DNA from: Gammaproteobacteria bacterium RIFCSPHIGHO2_12_FULL_35_23
GTDB taxonomy: Bacteria; Pseudomonadota; Gammaproteobacteria; UBA12402
Assembly: GCA_001801465.1 (NCBI GenBank)
Contig: MGXT01000025.1
Location: 124,001 to 188,000 of the forward strand
DNA length: 64,000 bases
Reading direction: 5' to 3'
Shown: piece by piece, positions 36,428 through 45,380 of the stretch
Layout of the letters: the number at the start of each line of letters is the position of its first letter
Numbering within the stretch: position 1 is the first letter of the stretch
Notes under the pieces: model-generated
Database searches by the model: none
Told to the model about the DNA's origin: nothing
What the model saw: the letters and a program-made list of their open reading frames with translations, nothing else
Made by a program: the position numbers and the translations under genes

Positions 36428-39205
36428 ATGCCCAGAAAATCTAGAAAAAAGCTGACTCTTCCTACTAAAGAAGAAATGCAATTAGCCACACTTGTTCCTC
36501 GTGAACCAAGCTATATTCCAGCTATTATCCTTCTTTTGGATTCCAGCCAAGATCCTATCTTCTGTACTTCATTCTTAGTTGATTACTTAAAAGTCCATGA
36601 CCCTGACATATCTATTTTGGATGAACATGAGCTCATTTATTTTTTTGCTGAGCTTTATAAAAAAAATCTTCTTATTTTTAATGAAACTTCAACACCCACT
36701 TTCATGTTGTATTTTTCAAAAATAATTTCCAGACAGCCTGAACTTGAACCTGATACAGGTGTCATTACCTTTCTCATTAGACTTATCGATGAAACCTCCA
36801 TTGATGTCCGCTCAGCGTTATTAAGTAAGACTCATCGTCCTCAAGCAAGCTATCCTGTTGTAAGAGCTTTTTTACAAAGCCGCAAACCAATTCGGGAAAC
36901 AGTCTACCCAGCGCTCTTAAAATTACTGAGTGATTATAGTCATGAAGGCATCTTGGAAATATTCTTTGAGGAAATAGTTTTATTATTAAAAATGTATCTG
37001 GAATGCAAAAAAATCGGTGACGAACCTATTGCTTTTAATCCAATTCGCAATGCTATGATTTATTATTCAGCTGATAAACTTTGTTTTTTAGTTTTTCAGA
37101 TAAACAAAATAATCGAATTTAATGATGATTTAACTGCCATTTATAATAAATTGCTGGTGGGTGATGCTCCAATTAATAAATTAGCTCAAATTAGTAAAAT
37201 TATAATTGACTCATTAACATTAGATAAATTGAGTGAGCGTATTCCTGCATTTGATTTAGCTGCTGATAAATATAGCGATTATAATGCTGGCCTCTTTTTA
37301 CAATTACTTGATGAGGAAGCAGCTGCTAAACAACAAGCAGCTAGAACTAAAGCTGCTAAAAGAAAAGCGCAAACAGCTGCTAAAGCTAAAAAAAGAGAAG
37401 CGGCAAGTGCTCAAGCTGCAAGTGAAGCTCAACAAATAGCTGAAGCAAAAAGTCCGATTAAAGAAAAAATCTCTCCTCCGCCTCCACCGTCGGCAACTTC
37501 CGCTTCATCAAAACGTAAAAAACGTAGAAAACATAAAAAGCTTGTGGCTTTAAGCGCAACAAGTGGAACAGGCGAGGATGACAGCCCCGCACTAGAAAAG
37601 GCTGTTGCAGTTGACACACCTGTTTTAGAAAACCCCATCCATTCACCTTTTCTTATGCCAAGTACTCCAGACATACTATTACGCCTTACCCAATCACCTG
37701 CTGCAGCCGTATCACCTCGCACCGAAGCTGAAACATGGGTAGATAAAGTAAGCTTTCTTTGCCAACAATTTCTTATCGCAATTAGTAATGATTTTTTAAC
37801 TCCTGCTACAGCAACCTTATTATCTAATAATTTTTTAACTATCATCCATACAGCTTTATATAATATTAATCTTGCAAGAAAATTTGAACGGGGTGGTTTC
37901 AAAGAACTTTTGACTGCCGAGGATATTTTTGTAATAGATCCTGAAGAAAGTAGATTAGAAAGAGACAGGGGGGGAAGTGTACTTTCTTTAGAGTCAGGAA
38001 GAACCATCTTCGATGCAGAATCAACTGATAGAGAATCTGTTGCTAGCTCACCTAGTGAAAGAAGTATGTTTAGCAGAGATTCTTCCCCTGAATTATCCTT
38101 AGTAATTTTAATTAATAAATGGAATTTTAAATTAAATGTACTGTGTATAAAGTTAATGAAATTGTTACCCAGCGAACCTTCTGCTACTAAAGACAATATC
38201 GAAGCTTTGTTATTACTATTACAAACTCTTTATTATAAGCACTTAGATTATCCTCCGTTATCAAGCTATCCAGACAAACTTGCCGAATATGAGCTTTATT
38301 TATATGGTACTGGTATTAATTTCGGAGAATCTGAAGATTTTGACTTAACTGCTATTTCTGATGCTAAAACTGCAAGCTTAGATTCTATGCTAGGTAGTCT
38401 TTACAGTGTGTTTACAGAAGAGCTTAGTAAATCATCCGGTTTTGGCAGAAAATTAATAGATCAAGAAGCCATTCAATTTAGATTTAAAGCTAGAAGAGAA
38501 GGAGAAGCTGTTTATAAGCCAGTTGATATAACTTTTTATCAGCGTTCTACTATTCCTAACTTACTAACTTTAGCACAAAAAGCTGCTACCCATGTTGTAC
38601 ACCCTGCTATGTATTATGTAAACATTAAAACAGGTAGAATGATTACGACCCATCAAGCGATGACTTCTTATTTTAGTAAGATCTTTGAATCGAATTCACT
38701 TGCAGAAATAGTAGCTAGCATTAACGAACGTAGAACTATTAATGAAGTACAGCAAAAACAACTGAGATTTTTCTTAAAAATCTGGGTAAAATTTTACCCA
38801 GAAATTAAGTGCGGTAATTGGCGCTTAGGCCCTCATGCAGCATCTATTCTTCGTGCCGTACGAAACTGGCTAATCGTGGAACGTCCAACATTACCTAGTG
38901 ATCATCCTATTCTTGCTACTTTAATTAATGTCTATGAACGATGCACTTTTTCAAGACTGCCCTCTTGTTTAGAAGCATTTGAATTTTTAGGCTTTACTTT
39001 AAGAGGTTCTGATTATTCTTCACCCCGCGGCAATTTATTAAGAGGCGCAGCTGCCATTGTCATACTACCCGAAGAAGTTTTGCAACCCATCGTTTCTATT
39101 CAATCCCCTCCTTCTAAAGCAAGACTTTTTGTTGCTTCATCCCCCGCTACGCAAGCAGGCGCAGCTGCTAGTCCAGCCGCCGGCTATAGAAGTCCTGTCT
39201 CTTAG
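36428..39205 (+). CDS. Large orphan protein with NLS-like basic patch; effector candidate
   Basis: A 925-aa protein with no recognised family. Residues 1-290 are mostly helical. About residues 297-345 are an Ala/Lys/Gln-rich coiled-coil-like stretch (AAKRKAQTAAKAKKREAASA). A proline run (SPPPPPS) follows. At about 362 comes a dense basic cluster, KRKKRRKHKK, resembling a eukaryotic nuclear-localisation signal. The second half is helical, with an acidic Ser-rich segment near residues 515-555. The tail is Ala/Ser/Pro-rich. No signal peptide or membrane helix is seen. The domain style suggests a translocated effector, but no enzyme motif was found. Confidence 0.6.
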   Translation: MPRKSRKKLTLPTKEEMQLATLVPREPSYIPAIILLLDSSQDPIFCTSFLVDYLKVHDPDISILDEHELIYFFAELYKKNLLIFNETSTPTFMLYFSKIISRQPELEPDTGVITFLIRLIDETSIDVRSALLSKTHRPQASYPVVRAFLQSRKPIRETVYPALLKLLSDYSHEGILEIFFEEIVLLLKMYLECKKIGDEPIAFNPIRNAMIYYSADKLCFLVFQINKIIEFNDDLTAIYNKLLVGDAPINKLAQISKIIIDSLTLDKLSERIPAFDLAADKYSDYNAGLFLQLLDEEAAAKQQAARTKAAKRKAQTAAKAKKREAASAQAASEAQQIAEAKSPIKEKISPPPPPSATSASSKRKKRRKHKKLVALSATSGTGEDDSPALEKAVAVDTPVLENPIHSPFLMPSTPDILLRLTQSPAAAVSPRTEAETWVDKVSFLCQQFLIAISNDFLTPATATLLSNNFLTIIHTALYNINLARKFERGGFKELLTAEDIFVIDPEESRLERDRGGSVLSLESGRTIFDAESTDRESVASSPSERSMFSRDSSPELSLVILINKWNFKLNVLCIKLMKLLPSEPSATKDNIEALLLLLQTLYYKHLDYPPLSSYPDKLAEYELYLYGTGINFGESEDFDLTAISDAKTASLDSMLGSLYSVFTEELSKSSGFGRKLIDQEAIQFRFKARREGEAVYKPVDITFYQRSTIPNLLTLAQKAATHVVHPAMYYVNIKTGRMITTHQAMTSYFSKIFESNSLAEIVASINERRTINEVQQKQLRFFLKIWVKFYPEIKCGNWRLGPHAASILRAVRNWLIVERPTLPSDHPILATLINVYERCTFSRLPSCLEAFEFLGFTLRGSDYSSPRGNLLRGAAAIVILPEEVLQPIVSIQSPPSKARLFVASSPATQAGAAASPAAGYRSPVS

Positions 39206-39277
39206 ATTTACCAGAATAGTTTTTCTGTAGATTTGCTTTAAAATGATTGTTTTATATGCTATTTTTGAGCTTATTGT

Positions 39278-39961
39278 ATGTTGAGATTAAATAAAGTTAT
39301 GCAAGATTTGTATAAAAAACAAGCAAAGAGAAACATGATTACCCAGCAAATTCGTGCCTGGGACGTGCTAAATGATGATATTCTTGATTTAATGAATTCA
39401 GTGCCTAGAGAAATATTTATTCCTAAAGGTTACGAACATTTAGCTTATGCCGATATCAATACTCCCATTGGTAATGGCCAAGTAATGCTCGCCCCCAAAG
39501 TAATTGGTAAAATTTTAGCGGCGCTTGTTATTATTCCCACTGAAACAGTTCTGGAAATTGGGACTGGGTCTGGTTATTTAACCAGCCTGCTTGCTAAACA
39601 ATCCAATCATGTCTACAGTATTGAAATTGACCCTGAAAAAAAACGGTTAGCTCAAATTAATTTAAAAAGACTAGGTATAGAAAATATTTCTCTCATGACG
39701 GGAGATGCTGCTAAGGGATGGAGCCCTAATGCACCTTATGATGTAATTATTACCACCGGCTCTTTTCCTAAATTACCGACTACCTTGCAAAAGCAACTAA
39801 ATATTGGGGGACGTATTTTTGCAATTATTGGATCAGAACCTAACATGCAGGCTTTATTATTAACTAAACTTGCTGAAAATTCTTGGGAAGAGAAATGTTT
39901 ATTTGAAACCTCTGCTCCTAGATTAATAAATGTTAATGAGAGCATACCTTTCATTTTTTAA
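39278..39961 (+). CDS. pcm: Protein-L-isoaspartate O-methyltransferase family protein
   Basis: A 227-aa SAM-dependent methyltransferase of the PCMT family. NMITQQIRAWDVLNDDILDL and VPREIFIPKGYEHLAYADI form the typical N-terminus. The SAM site VLEIGTGSGYLTSLLAKQ and the later YDVIITTGSFPKLP follow. PCMT repairs isoaspartyl residues; divergent members may methylate other targets. The start may be the ATG at 39278 or 39299. It lies 14 bp upstream of tolC, as in related species. Confidence 0.85.
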   Translation: MLRLNKVMQDLYKKQAKRNMITQQIRAWDVLNDDILDLMNSVPREIFIPKGYEHLAYADINTPIGNGQVMLAPKVIGKILAALVIIPTETVLEIGTGSGYLTSLLAKQSNHVYSIEIDPEKKRLAQINLKRLGIENISLMTGDAAKGWSPNAPYDVIITTGSFPKLPTTLQKQLNIGGRIFAIIGSEPNMQALLLTKLAENSWEEKCLFETSAPRLINVNESIPFIF

Positions 39962-39975
39962 ATGCTGGAAGTATT

Positions 39976-41463
39976 ATGAAAAAATCGTTTACTTTAATTG
40001 CTAGCTTGCTTGTTACCCTAACAGCTTCTGCTTCCACACCTAATTTAATTGATGTTTATCATGCTGCTTTACAAAATGATCCAACTTTTCAACAAGCTTT
40101 AGCTAATCGTGATATTGCTCAACAAAATTTACCTTTAGCTGTTGCAGCATTATTACCACAAATCAGTTTAGTAGGAACAGGTGAATACGAAAAAACTCAA
40201 CTTCATGGTAGCAATATTTTTAATGGAGCCACTAATCAAACAGGCTCAGCTTCTGGCACTAATAAGGATAGAAGTTTAGGCTTTACGTTAAGTTTGGATC
40301 AAACTATTTTTAATTTTACTAATTGGATGGATGTTGCTTCCGAAAAATCGGCCGTTAAAGCAGCTTATGCTACTTATACAGCAGCTGTACAAACACTTAT
40401 TCAAACAACTGTGCAAGATTATTTTAATGTCCTGTTAGCAGAATCAAATGTTATTTATACGAAAGCTGAAGAAGAAGCGTATTATCGACAATATATTCAA
40501 GCCAAAGAAAGCTTTGAAGTAGGCGTTAAAACCATAACCGATGTCTATAACGCTAAAGCTTCTTATGATTCTTCTAAAGCTGATTATGTAGCGGCTATTA
40601 ATAATTTAGCAGACCAACGTGAAAATTTACGAGCTATTACTGGTATTTACTATCCTAAACTTGCTGGCTTAAGAAGTTTACCGCTCGCTACGCCAAAACC
40701 TGCTAACATTAATTCTTGGAGTGAAACTGCTATTCAACATAATTGGAATTTACAAGCCGCTAATTATACTATGGTTTCAGATCATGCCGCAATCAAAGCA
40801 GCTTATGGTGGCCACTTACCCTCTTTAGCGTTTAATGGTAGTTATGAAAACACTTATACCGATAATATTGATAGGTCAGGGAGCAGTAGATCGAAACAAT
40901 TAATTGGACAATTAAACTTAACTGTTCCTATTTATAGTGGTGGACAAGTTACTGCGCAAGTTAAGCAAGATATTGCTCAATATGATTTGGCAGCTGGGGA
41001 ATTTGAACAAACCTATCGCACAACGGTTAATAATACTCGTCAAGCTTATTTAGGCGCTATTTCAGGTATCAGTAAAATACAAGCCGATGAACAGGCAATT
41101 CTCTCTAATCAAATCACTTTAGAAGGCATGGAAGAGGGCTATAAAGTCGGTACGCAAACGATGACTGATGTGTTAATTGCTCAACAAAATTTATATGAAG
41201 CGCAGCTGCAAACAGCTCAAGATAAAAATAATTATATTATGAGCCTAGTTAATTTAAAACAAGCCGCAGGAACTTTAAGTACTGACGACGTGACGGTTTT
41301 AAATTCTTATCTATCATCCCAATCAATTTCTCTTAATAGCCCTATCGCTAAAAAGCCTAACACAAGTGTTAAATCAAAATTATATCAAGCCGTCTCACCA
41401 ACCATCAAAAGCACAAGCCAACCAACCTCTTCGACCCAAACTAAAACAGAAAAAAACAATTAA
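39976..41463 (+). CDS. tolC: TolC family outer-membrane efflux/secretion channel
   Basis: A 495-aa outer-membrane channel for type I secretion and multidrug efflux. A signal peptide (residues 1-20, cut near ASA) precedes two outer-membrane efflux domains. LIDVYHAALQNDPTFQQALA begins the first. GVKTITDVYNAKASYDSSKA and VGTQTMTDVLIAQQNLYEAQ are the repeated T-x-x-D-V helices of the two halves. The Ser/Thr/Lys-rich tail (about residues 455-495) is normal for the family. Its stop overlaps the convergent murU stop by 4 bp. Confidence 0.92.
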   Translation: MKKSFTLIASLLVTLTASASTPNLIDVYHAALQNDPTFQQALANRDIAQQNLPLAVAALLPQISLVGTGEYEKTQLHGSNIFNGATNQTGSASGTNKDRSLGFTLSLDQTIFNFTNWMDVASEKSAVKAAYATYTAAVQTLIQTTVQDYFNVLLAESNVIYTKAEEEAYYRQYIQAKESFEVGVKTITDVYNAKASYDSSKADYVAAINNLADQRENLRAITGIYYPKLAGLRSLPLATPKPANINSWSETAIQHNWNLQAANYTMVSDHAAIKAAYGGHLPSLAFNGSYENTYTDNIDRSGSSRSKQLIGQLNLTVPIYSGGQVTAQVKQDIAQYDLAAGEFEQTYRTTVNNTRQAYLGAISGISKIQADEQAILSNQITLEGMEEGYKVGTQTMTDVLIAQQNLYEAQLQTAQDKNNYIMSLVNLKQAAGTLSTDDVTVLNSYLSSQSISLNSPIAKKPNTSVKSKLYQAVSPTIKSTSQPTSSTQTKTEKNN

Positions 41464-42122
41464 TCATTACTAGGTTGTTGCTGTAAAGCAAAAAAATCAT
41501 GGGGTCTACCGATATCTTGCCAAAGTCCTGAATAATATTGACCAGTCACTTTTTTTTGAATAATAGCTGGTTTTAATACTTCTGTTAAAAAAAAATTTTC
41601 TTTGCTAACACCAGTAAATAGTTTGGGATGCAATACCGCTATGCCGCTATAAGTATAAGTTTTATTAGTCTTTTCACAAACCAAACGGCCTGCAAGTGAA
41701 AAATCACCGCCAGGAATGTGTGGTGGGTTATTCACTAACACCAAATGCGCTAATTCAAGTTCTATATTTTTTAAGTCTTGATAAGGAAAATTCGTATAAA
41801 TATCGCTGTTAGTTAATAGAAAGGGTTGATCGCCTAACAAAGGCAAGGCTTTTTTTATACCGCCCCCTACTTCTAAAGGCTCGGACTCAACTGAATAAGA
41901 AATTTTAACACTATAACGTTCACCATCACCAAGATAGGCTTGTATTTGCTGCCCTAAATAAGACACATTAATAACTATTTCGGTAAAGCCGGCTTTAGCC
42001 AACGCTAATAAACGATATTCAATTAAACTCAAATTATTAATTTTGAGCAAAGGTTTAGGAGTGTGCAAGGTTAACTCACCAAGTCGCTTACCACGTCCAG
42101 CTGCCATAATCATTGCTTTCAT
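41460..42122 (-). CDS. murU: N-acetylmuramate alpha-1-phosphate uridylyltransferase
   Basis: MurU makes UDP-MurNAc from MurNAc-1-phosphate, bypassing de novo synthesis. The 220-aa nucleotidyltransferase opens with MIMAAGRGKRLGELTLHTPK followed by PLLKINN, the G-x-G-x-R and P-K-P-L-L motifs. PFLLTNSDIYTNFP carries the metal-binding Asp. It overlaps amgK by 4 bp, the usual partner in cell-wall recycling, which supports the MurU reading over other sugar-phosphate nucleotidyltransferases. Confidence 0.88.
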   Translation of the reverse strand: MKAMIMAAGRGKRLGELTLHTPKPLLKINNLSLIEYRLLALAKAGFTEIVINVSYLGQQIQAYLGDGERYSVKISYSVESEPLEVGGGIKKALPLLGDQPFLLTNSDIYTNFPYQDLKNIELELAHLVLVNNPPHIPGGDFSLAGRLVCEKTNKTYTYSGIAVLHPKLFTGVSKENFFLTEVLKPAIIQKKVTGQYYSGLWQDIGRPHDFFALQQQPSND

Positions 42123-43120
42123 GCAAAAACCTTTTTCTTTTCCCAGGCAGGAAATATCTTTGTTAATAAAAACTCATTGAAAACGTTGAGTTCCGGATAT
42201 TTTGCAGAAATCTGTTTGACATAATTTAAGGCTCTTGAGATAAATTGCAGATAAAAATCATTATTATCTCGCAGCTCTTTTCTAGCAAAGATAAAAATGG
42301 CTTTAAGATGGCGTTGCAGACCCATTAAATCAAACCATCGTAGATATTCCTCTTTACTAATTGATTTTAATTGCGAAGAAGATTGTAACATTTTATAAAA
42401 TATTAAAGCCCAGCACTCGACTTGAGCTACTGGCCAATCTATATAACAATCTCTGATAAGAGAAACCAAATCATAAGTGATTGGGCCGATTACTGCATCC
42501 TGAAAATCCAGAATCCCTACTTTGTTATCAGGTAACATCATTAAATTTCTAGAATGATAATCTCGATGCACGCACACTTGTGGTTGATTCACAGCACTTG
42601 TTAATAAGATATTATAGGTATCATTTAATAACTGTAACAGGTCTGGTGTTATAGCAAGGTGTAGATATTTATCTAAAAACCATTCTGTAAAAAAGTTAAG
42701 TTCTTTATGCATCGCTTCCCACCCAAACACTGGTAGCGGCCAATTTTCTATACCCTGACAAGACTGTATAATGATTAAATCATCTAGTGCTAATTGATAA
42801 TAGTGATCAACATTACTGGCATTTAATTCATAATGATAAAGCTTAGTACCAAAATTACTAATTAATAAAAACCCTTGTTTTTCTTCAGCCAAAAACACTT
42901 CTGGGGTATTAAGCCCCAATTTTCTAAAGGCTCGAGTAATATGAATATAAGGATGAAAATCCTCTAGTTCTGGTGGTGAATCCATAACAATATATTGATC
43001 ATTATCTTTAATTCGAAAGTAACGTCGAAAGCTGGCATCACCTACGATAGGTATTAATTCGATCTGATTTTTTAATTGTTTTTCTAACCATTTGGTTAAT
43101 TGTTGTAATCGATGATCCAC
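42119..43120 (-). CDS. amgK: Anomeric N-acetylmuramate/N-acetylglucosamine kinase
   Basis: AmgK phosphorylates MurNAc at C1. The 333-aa protein is an aminoglycoside-phosphotransferase fold. VCVHRDYHSRNLMML is the catalytic loop (H-x-D-x-x-x-x-N), and VGILDFQDAVIGPITYDLVS is the metal loop. DASFRRYFRI near the start matches family members. Pairing with murU gives the full MurNAc-to-UDP-MurNAc recycling step. Confidence 0.88.
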   Translation of the reverse strand: MDHRLQQLTKWLEKQLKNQIELIPIVGDASFRRYFRIKDNDQYIVMDSPPELEDFHPYIHITRAFRKLGLNTPEVFLAEEKQGFLLISNFGTKLYHYELNASNVDHYYQLALDDLIIIQSCQGIENWPLPVFGWEAMHKELNFFTEWFLDKYLHLAITPDLLQLLNDTYNILLTSAVNQPQVCVHRDYHSRNLMMLPDNKVGILDFQDAVIGPITYDLVSLIRDCYIDWPVAQVECWALIFYKMLQSSSQLKSISKEEYLRWFDLMGLQRHLKAIFIFARKELRDNNDFYLQFISRALNYVKQISAKYPELNVFNEFLLTKIFPAWEKKKVFA

Positions 43121-43309
43121 TAGCTTGCCTCTTCAGTAATGCTTTATTATATTAAAAACTTCTTATTTTACTAACCTTTATCTCTTTAATTCTGTCTTAA
43201 CGCTCATGCTGGCCAAACTTTGTGCTGCAATAGTCTAGATAATAGTTATGGTAAAGCACACGATATTTGCTAAAATATTTTGCTTAAATTTATAGTAAAG
43301 GAATTCACC

Positions 43310-44479
43310 ATGCCTAAAGATTTTATTTTTACCTCAGAATCAGTCTCAGAAGGCCATCCGGACAAGATTGCAGACCAAATTTCTGATGCTGTCTTAGATG
43401 CTATTTTAACTCAAGATAAACACGCTCGTGTTGCTTGCGAAACCTATGTTAAAACAGGCATGATTCTGGTAGGGGGAGAAATTACAACTTCTGCTTGGGT
43501 AGATATTGAAGAATTAACTAGAAGAACGATTCGTGAAATTGGTTATAACAGCTCAGCAATGGGATTTGATTGGGAGTCTTGCGCTGTGCTTTCAGCAATT
43601 GGTAAACAATCTTCTGATATCGCTCAAGGAGTTGATAGACCAGATCCAGCCAACCAAGGAGCAGGGGACCAAGGTTTAATGTTTGGTTATGCCACGAATG
43701 AAACCGAGGTATTAATGCCAGCACCCATTACCTATGCTCACCTTCTTGTTAAAAGACAAGCTGAGATTCGTAAAAATAAAGTTTTAACCTGGTTACGCCC
43801 TGATGCCAAAAGCCAAGTAACCTTTATTTATGAAAATAGCCGTCCAGCTTATGTAGATACTGTAGTTTTATCGACTCAACATGATGAAACTATTAAACAT
43901 AAAGATTTAGTGGAAGCAATCATGGAAGAAATCATTAAACCTGTTTTCCCCAAAGAATGGCTGCATCCAGATACTAAATATTTTATTAATCCAACAGGCC
44001 GATTTGTGATTGGTGGCCCCTTAGGTGATTGCGGTCTAACTGGTAGAAAAATTATTGTCGATAGTTATGGTGGTATGGCAAGGCATGGTGGTGGCGCTTT
44101 TTCAGGCAAAGATCCGTCCAAAGTGGACCGTTCTGCTGCTTACATGGCTCGCTATGTTGCTAAAAATATTGTTGCCGCTGGCTTAGCTGAACGTTGCGAA
44201 GTACAAGTTTCCTATGCTATTGGTGTAGCTGAACCTACTTCTATTAGTGTTGATACGTTTGGAACAGGTAAGGTTAGCGATCAAAAATTAATAAGCTTAA
44301 TTAGAGAACACTTTGATTTAAGACCTTATGGCATAATCCAATCGCTTAACTTATTACGCCCTATTTATAAGCAAACAGCCACTTATGGTCATTTTGGTCG
44401 CGATGATATAGATTTACCATGGGAAAAAACAGATAAAGCACCCCAACTTGCTCGAGAACTTAAAGCTATTCACGTTTAA
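43310..44479 (+). CDS. metK: S-adenosylmethionine synthetase
   Basis: MetK makes SAM from methionine and ATP. The start ATG at 43310 follows AAAGGAATTCACC; the longer frame from 43280 is unlikely. [20 protein letters not shown] carries the ATP/Mg His and Asp. [13 protein letters not shown] and [20 protein letters not shown] are the signature blocks. Length 389 aa is normal. No SAM riboswitch was recognised in the 190 bp upstream. rsmE follows after 11 bp. Confidence 0.96.
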   Translation: MPKDFIFTSESVSEGHPDKIADQISDAVLDAILTQDKHARVACETYVKTGMILVGGEITTSAWVDIEELTRRTIREIGYNSSAMGFDWESCAVLSAIGKQSSDIAQGVDRPDPANQGAGDQGLMFGYATNETEVLMPAPITYAHLLVKRQAEIRKNKVLTWLRPDAKSQVTFIYENSRPAYVDTVVLSTQHDETIKHKDLVEAIMEEIIKPVFPKEWLHPDTKYFINPTGRFVIGGPLGDCGLTGRKIIVDSYGGMARHGGGAFSGKDPSKVDRSAAYMARYVAKNIVAAGLAERCEVQVSYAIGVAEPTSISVDTFGTGKVSDQKLISLIREHFDLRPYGIIQSLNLLRPIYKQTATYGHFGRDDIDLPWEKTDKAPQLARELKAIHV

Positions 44480-44490
44480 ATTAAAACAAG

Positions 44491-45213
44491 ATGCGAATTA
44501 ATAGAGTGTATTGTTCTGATAACCTCAGTGTTAACACTGAGGTTATTCTTACTGGTCCTGCTGCGTTACACGTTACCAAAGTATTAAGATTAGCGCCTAA
44601 TTCGTTATTAGTATTATTTAATGGTGACAGTTATGACTATGAGGGAACCATTAATAAGATTGCTAAATCTACTGTTTCAATTCAGCTCCAACAAAAAATT
44701 AAATTAACTAATGAATCCTCTCTTTATTTACACCTGGGACAAGCCATTTCTCATAGTAATAAAATGGATATTGCTATTCAAAAAGCTGTAGAGCTTGGTG
44801 TTAATGAGATTACTCCTATCATCAGTGAATTTTGCGAAATTAAGCTTTCAAAAGAGCGCTGGGAAAACAAACTTTCCCATTGGCAAAAAATCATTATCAG
44901 CGCCTGCGAGCAATCTGGTCGAGCAAAGCTACCTTTGCTAAATCAACCTATTCAATTTGCTGATTGGGTTTCTGCAAGAAACGAGGCGTTAAAATTAATT
45001 TTGCATCCTTATCATGCAACAAAATTGTTAGCTAAAGAGATTTCTACCACGGCATTATTAATTGGTCCAGAAGGTGGTTTTAGTAATCCAGAGGTTGATT
45101 TTGCTGTTAAACAAGGCTTTCAAGCTATTCAGTTAGGGCCTCGTATTCTACGCACTGAGACCGCTACGATTGCAGCCATAACCTTAGTTCAATGTCAATT
45201 AGGTGATTTTTAA
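44491..45213 (+). CDS. rsmE: 16S rRNA (uracil-1498-N3) methyltransferase
   Basis: RsmE methylates U1498 of 16S rRNA. The 240-aa SPOUT enzyme shows an N-terminal PUA-like domain (MRINRVYCSDNL, HVTKVLRLAPNSLLVLFNGD). The SPOUT knot follows with LLIGPEGGFSNPEVDFAVKQ and LGPRILRTETATIAAI. The first codons contain a perfect 28-bp palindrome (listed separately). It lies 11 bp downstream of metK, so co-transcription is likely. Confidence 0.94.
   Translation: MRINRVYCSDNLSVNTEVILTGPAALHVTKVLRLAPNSLLVLFNGDSYDYEGTINKIAKSTVSIQLQQKIKLTNESSLYLHLGQAISHSNKMDIAIQKAVELGVNEITPIISEFCEIKLSKERWENKLSHWQKIIISACEQSGRAKLPLLNQPIQFADWVSARNEALKLILHPYHATKLLAKEISTTALLIGPEGGFSNPEVDFAVKQGFQAIQLGPRILRTETATIAAITLVQCQLGDF
44519..44546. 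repeat. Perfect 28-bp palindrome inside rsmE codons 10-19
   Basis: The half-site ATAACCTCAGTGTT is followed at once by its reverse complement, centred between 44532 and 44533. There are no mismatches and no spacer. In RNA it could form a 12-bp stem with a 4-base loop. No T run follows, so it is not an ordinary terminator. It lies 28 bases into rsmE and 40 bases past the metK stop. Confidence 0.85.
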
Positions 45214-45380
45214 GTATTGGGTACAAATAGATGCTATCTTTTATAATACATTTATCTTATTCAATTATTATAAATTTGTTCTTCGAATCCTTAAATTTAT
45301 CAAAGCAATGTATTTAAATCAAGGCTTGTTTTAAATACAGAAAACTCATTAAAGCAATGGCTAAAAAGGAAAAATATTTA

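Noticed and set aside
37429..38196. A 255-residue minus-strand open frame
   Set aside because: It lies wholly inside the 925-residue gene on the opposite strand, lacks a ribosome-binding site, and its Ser/Leu/Val-rich text is typical of an antisense shadow.
43121..43309. Possible SAM riboswitch upstream of metK
   Set aside because: No kink-turn, SAM-box or other known SAM-sensing consensus, and no terminator stem, could be seen.
45284..45300. T-loop-like text GTTCTTCGAATCC suggesting a tRNA
   Set aside because: No acceptor stem, D arm or anticodon arm can be folded around it. The surrounding sequence is AT-rich intergenic DNA.
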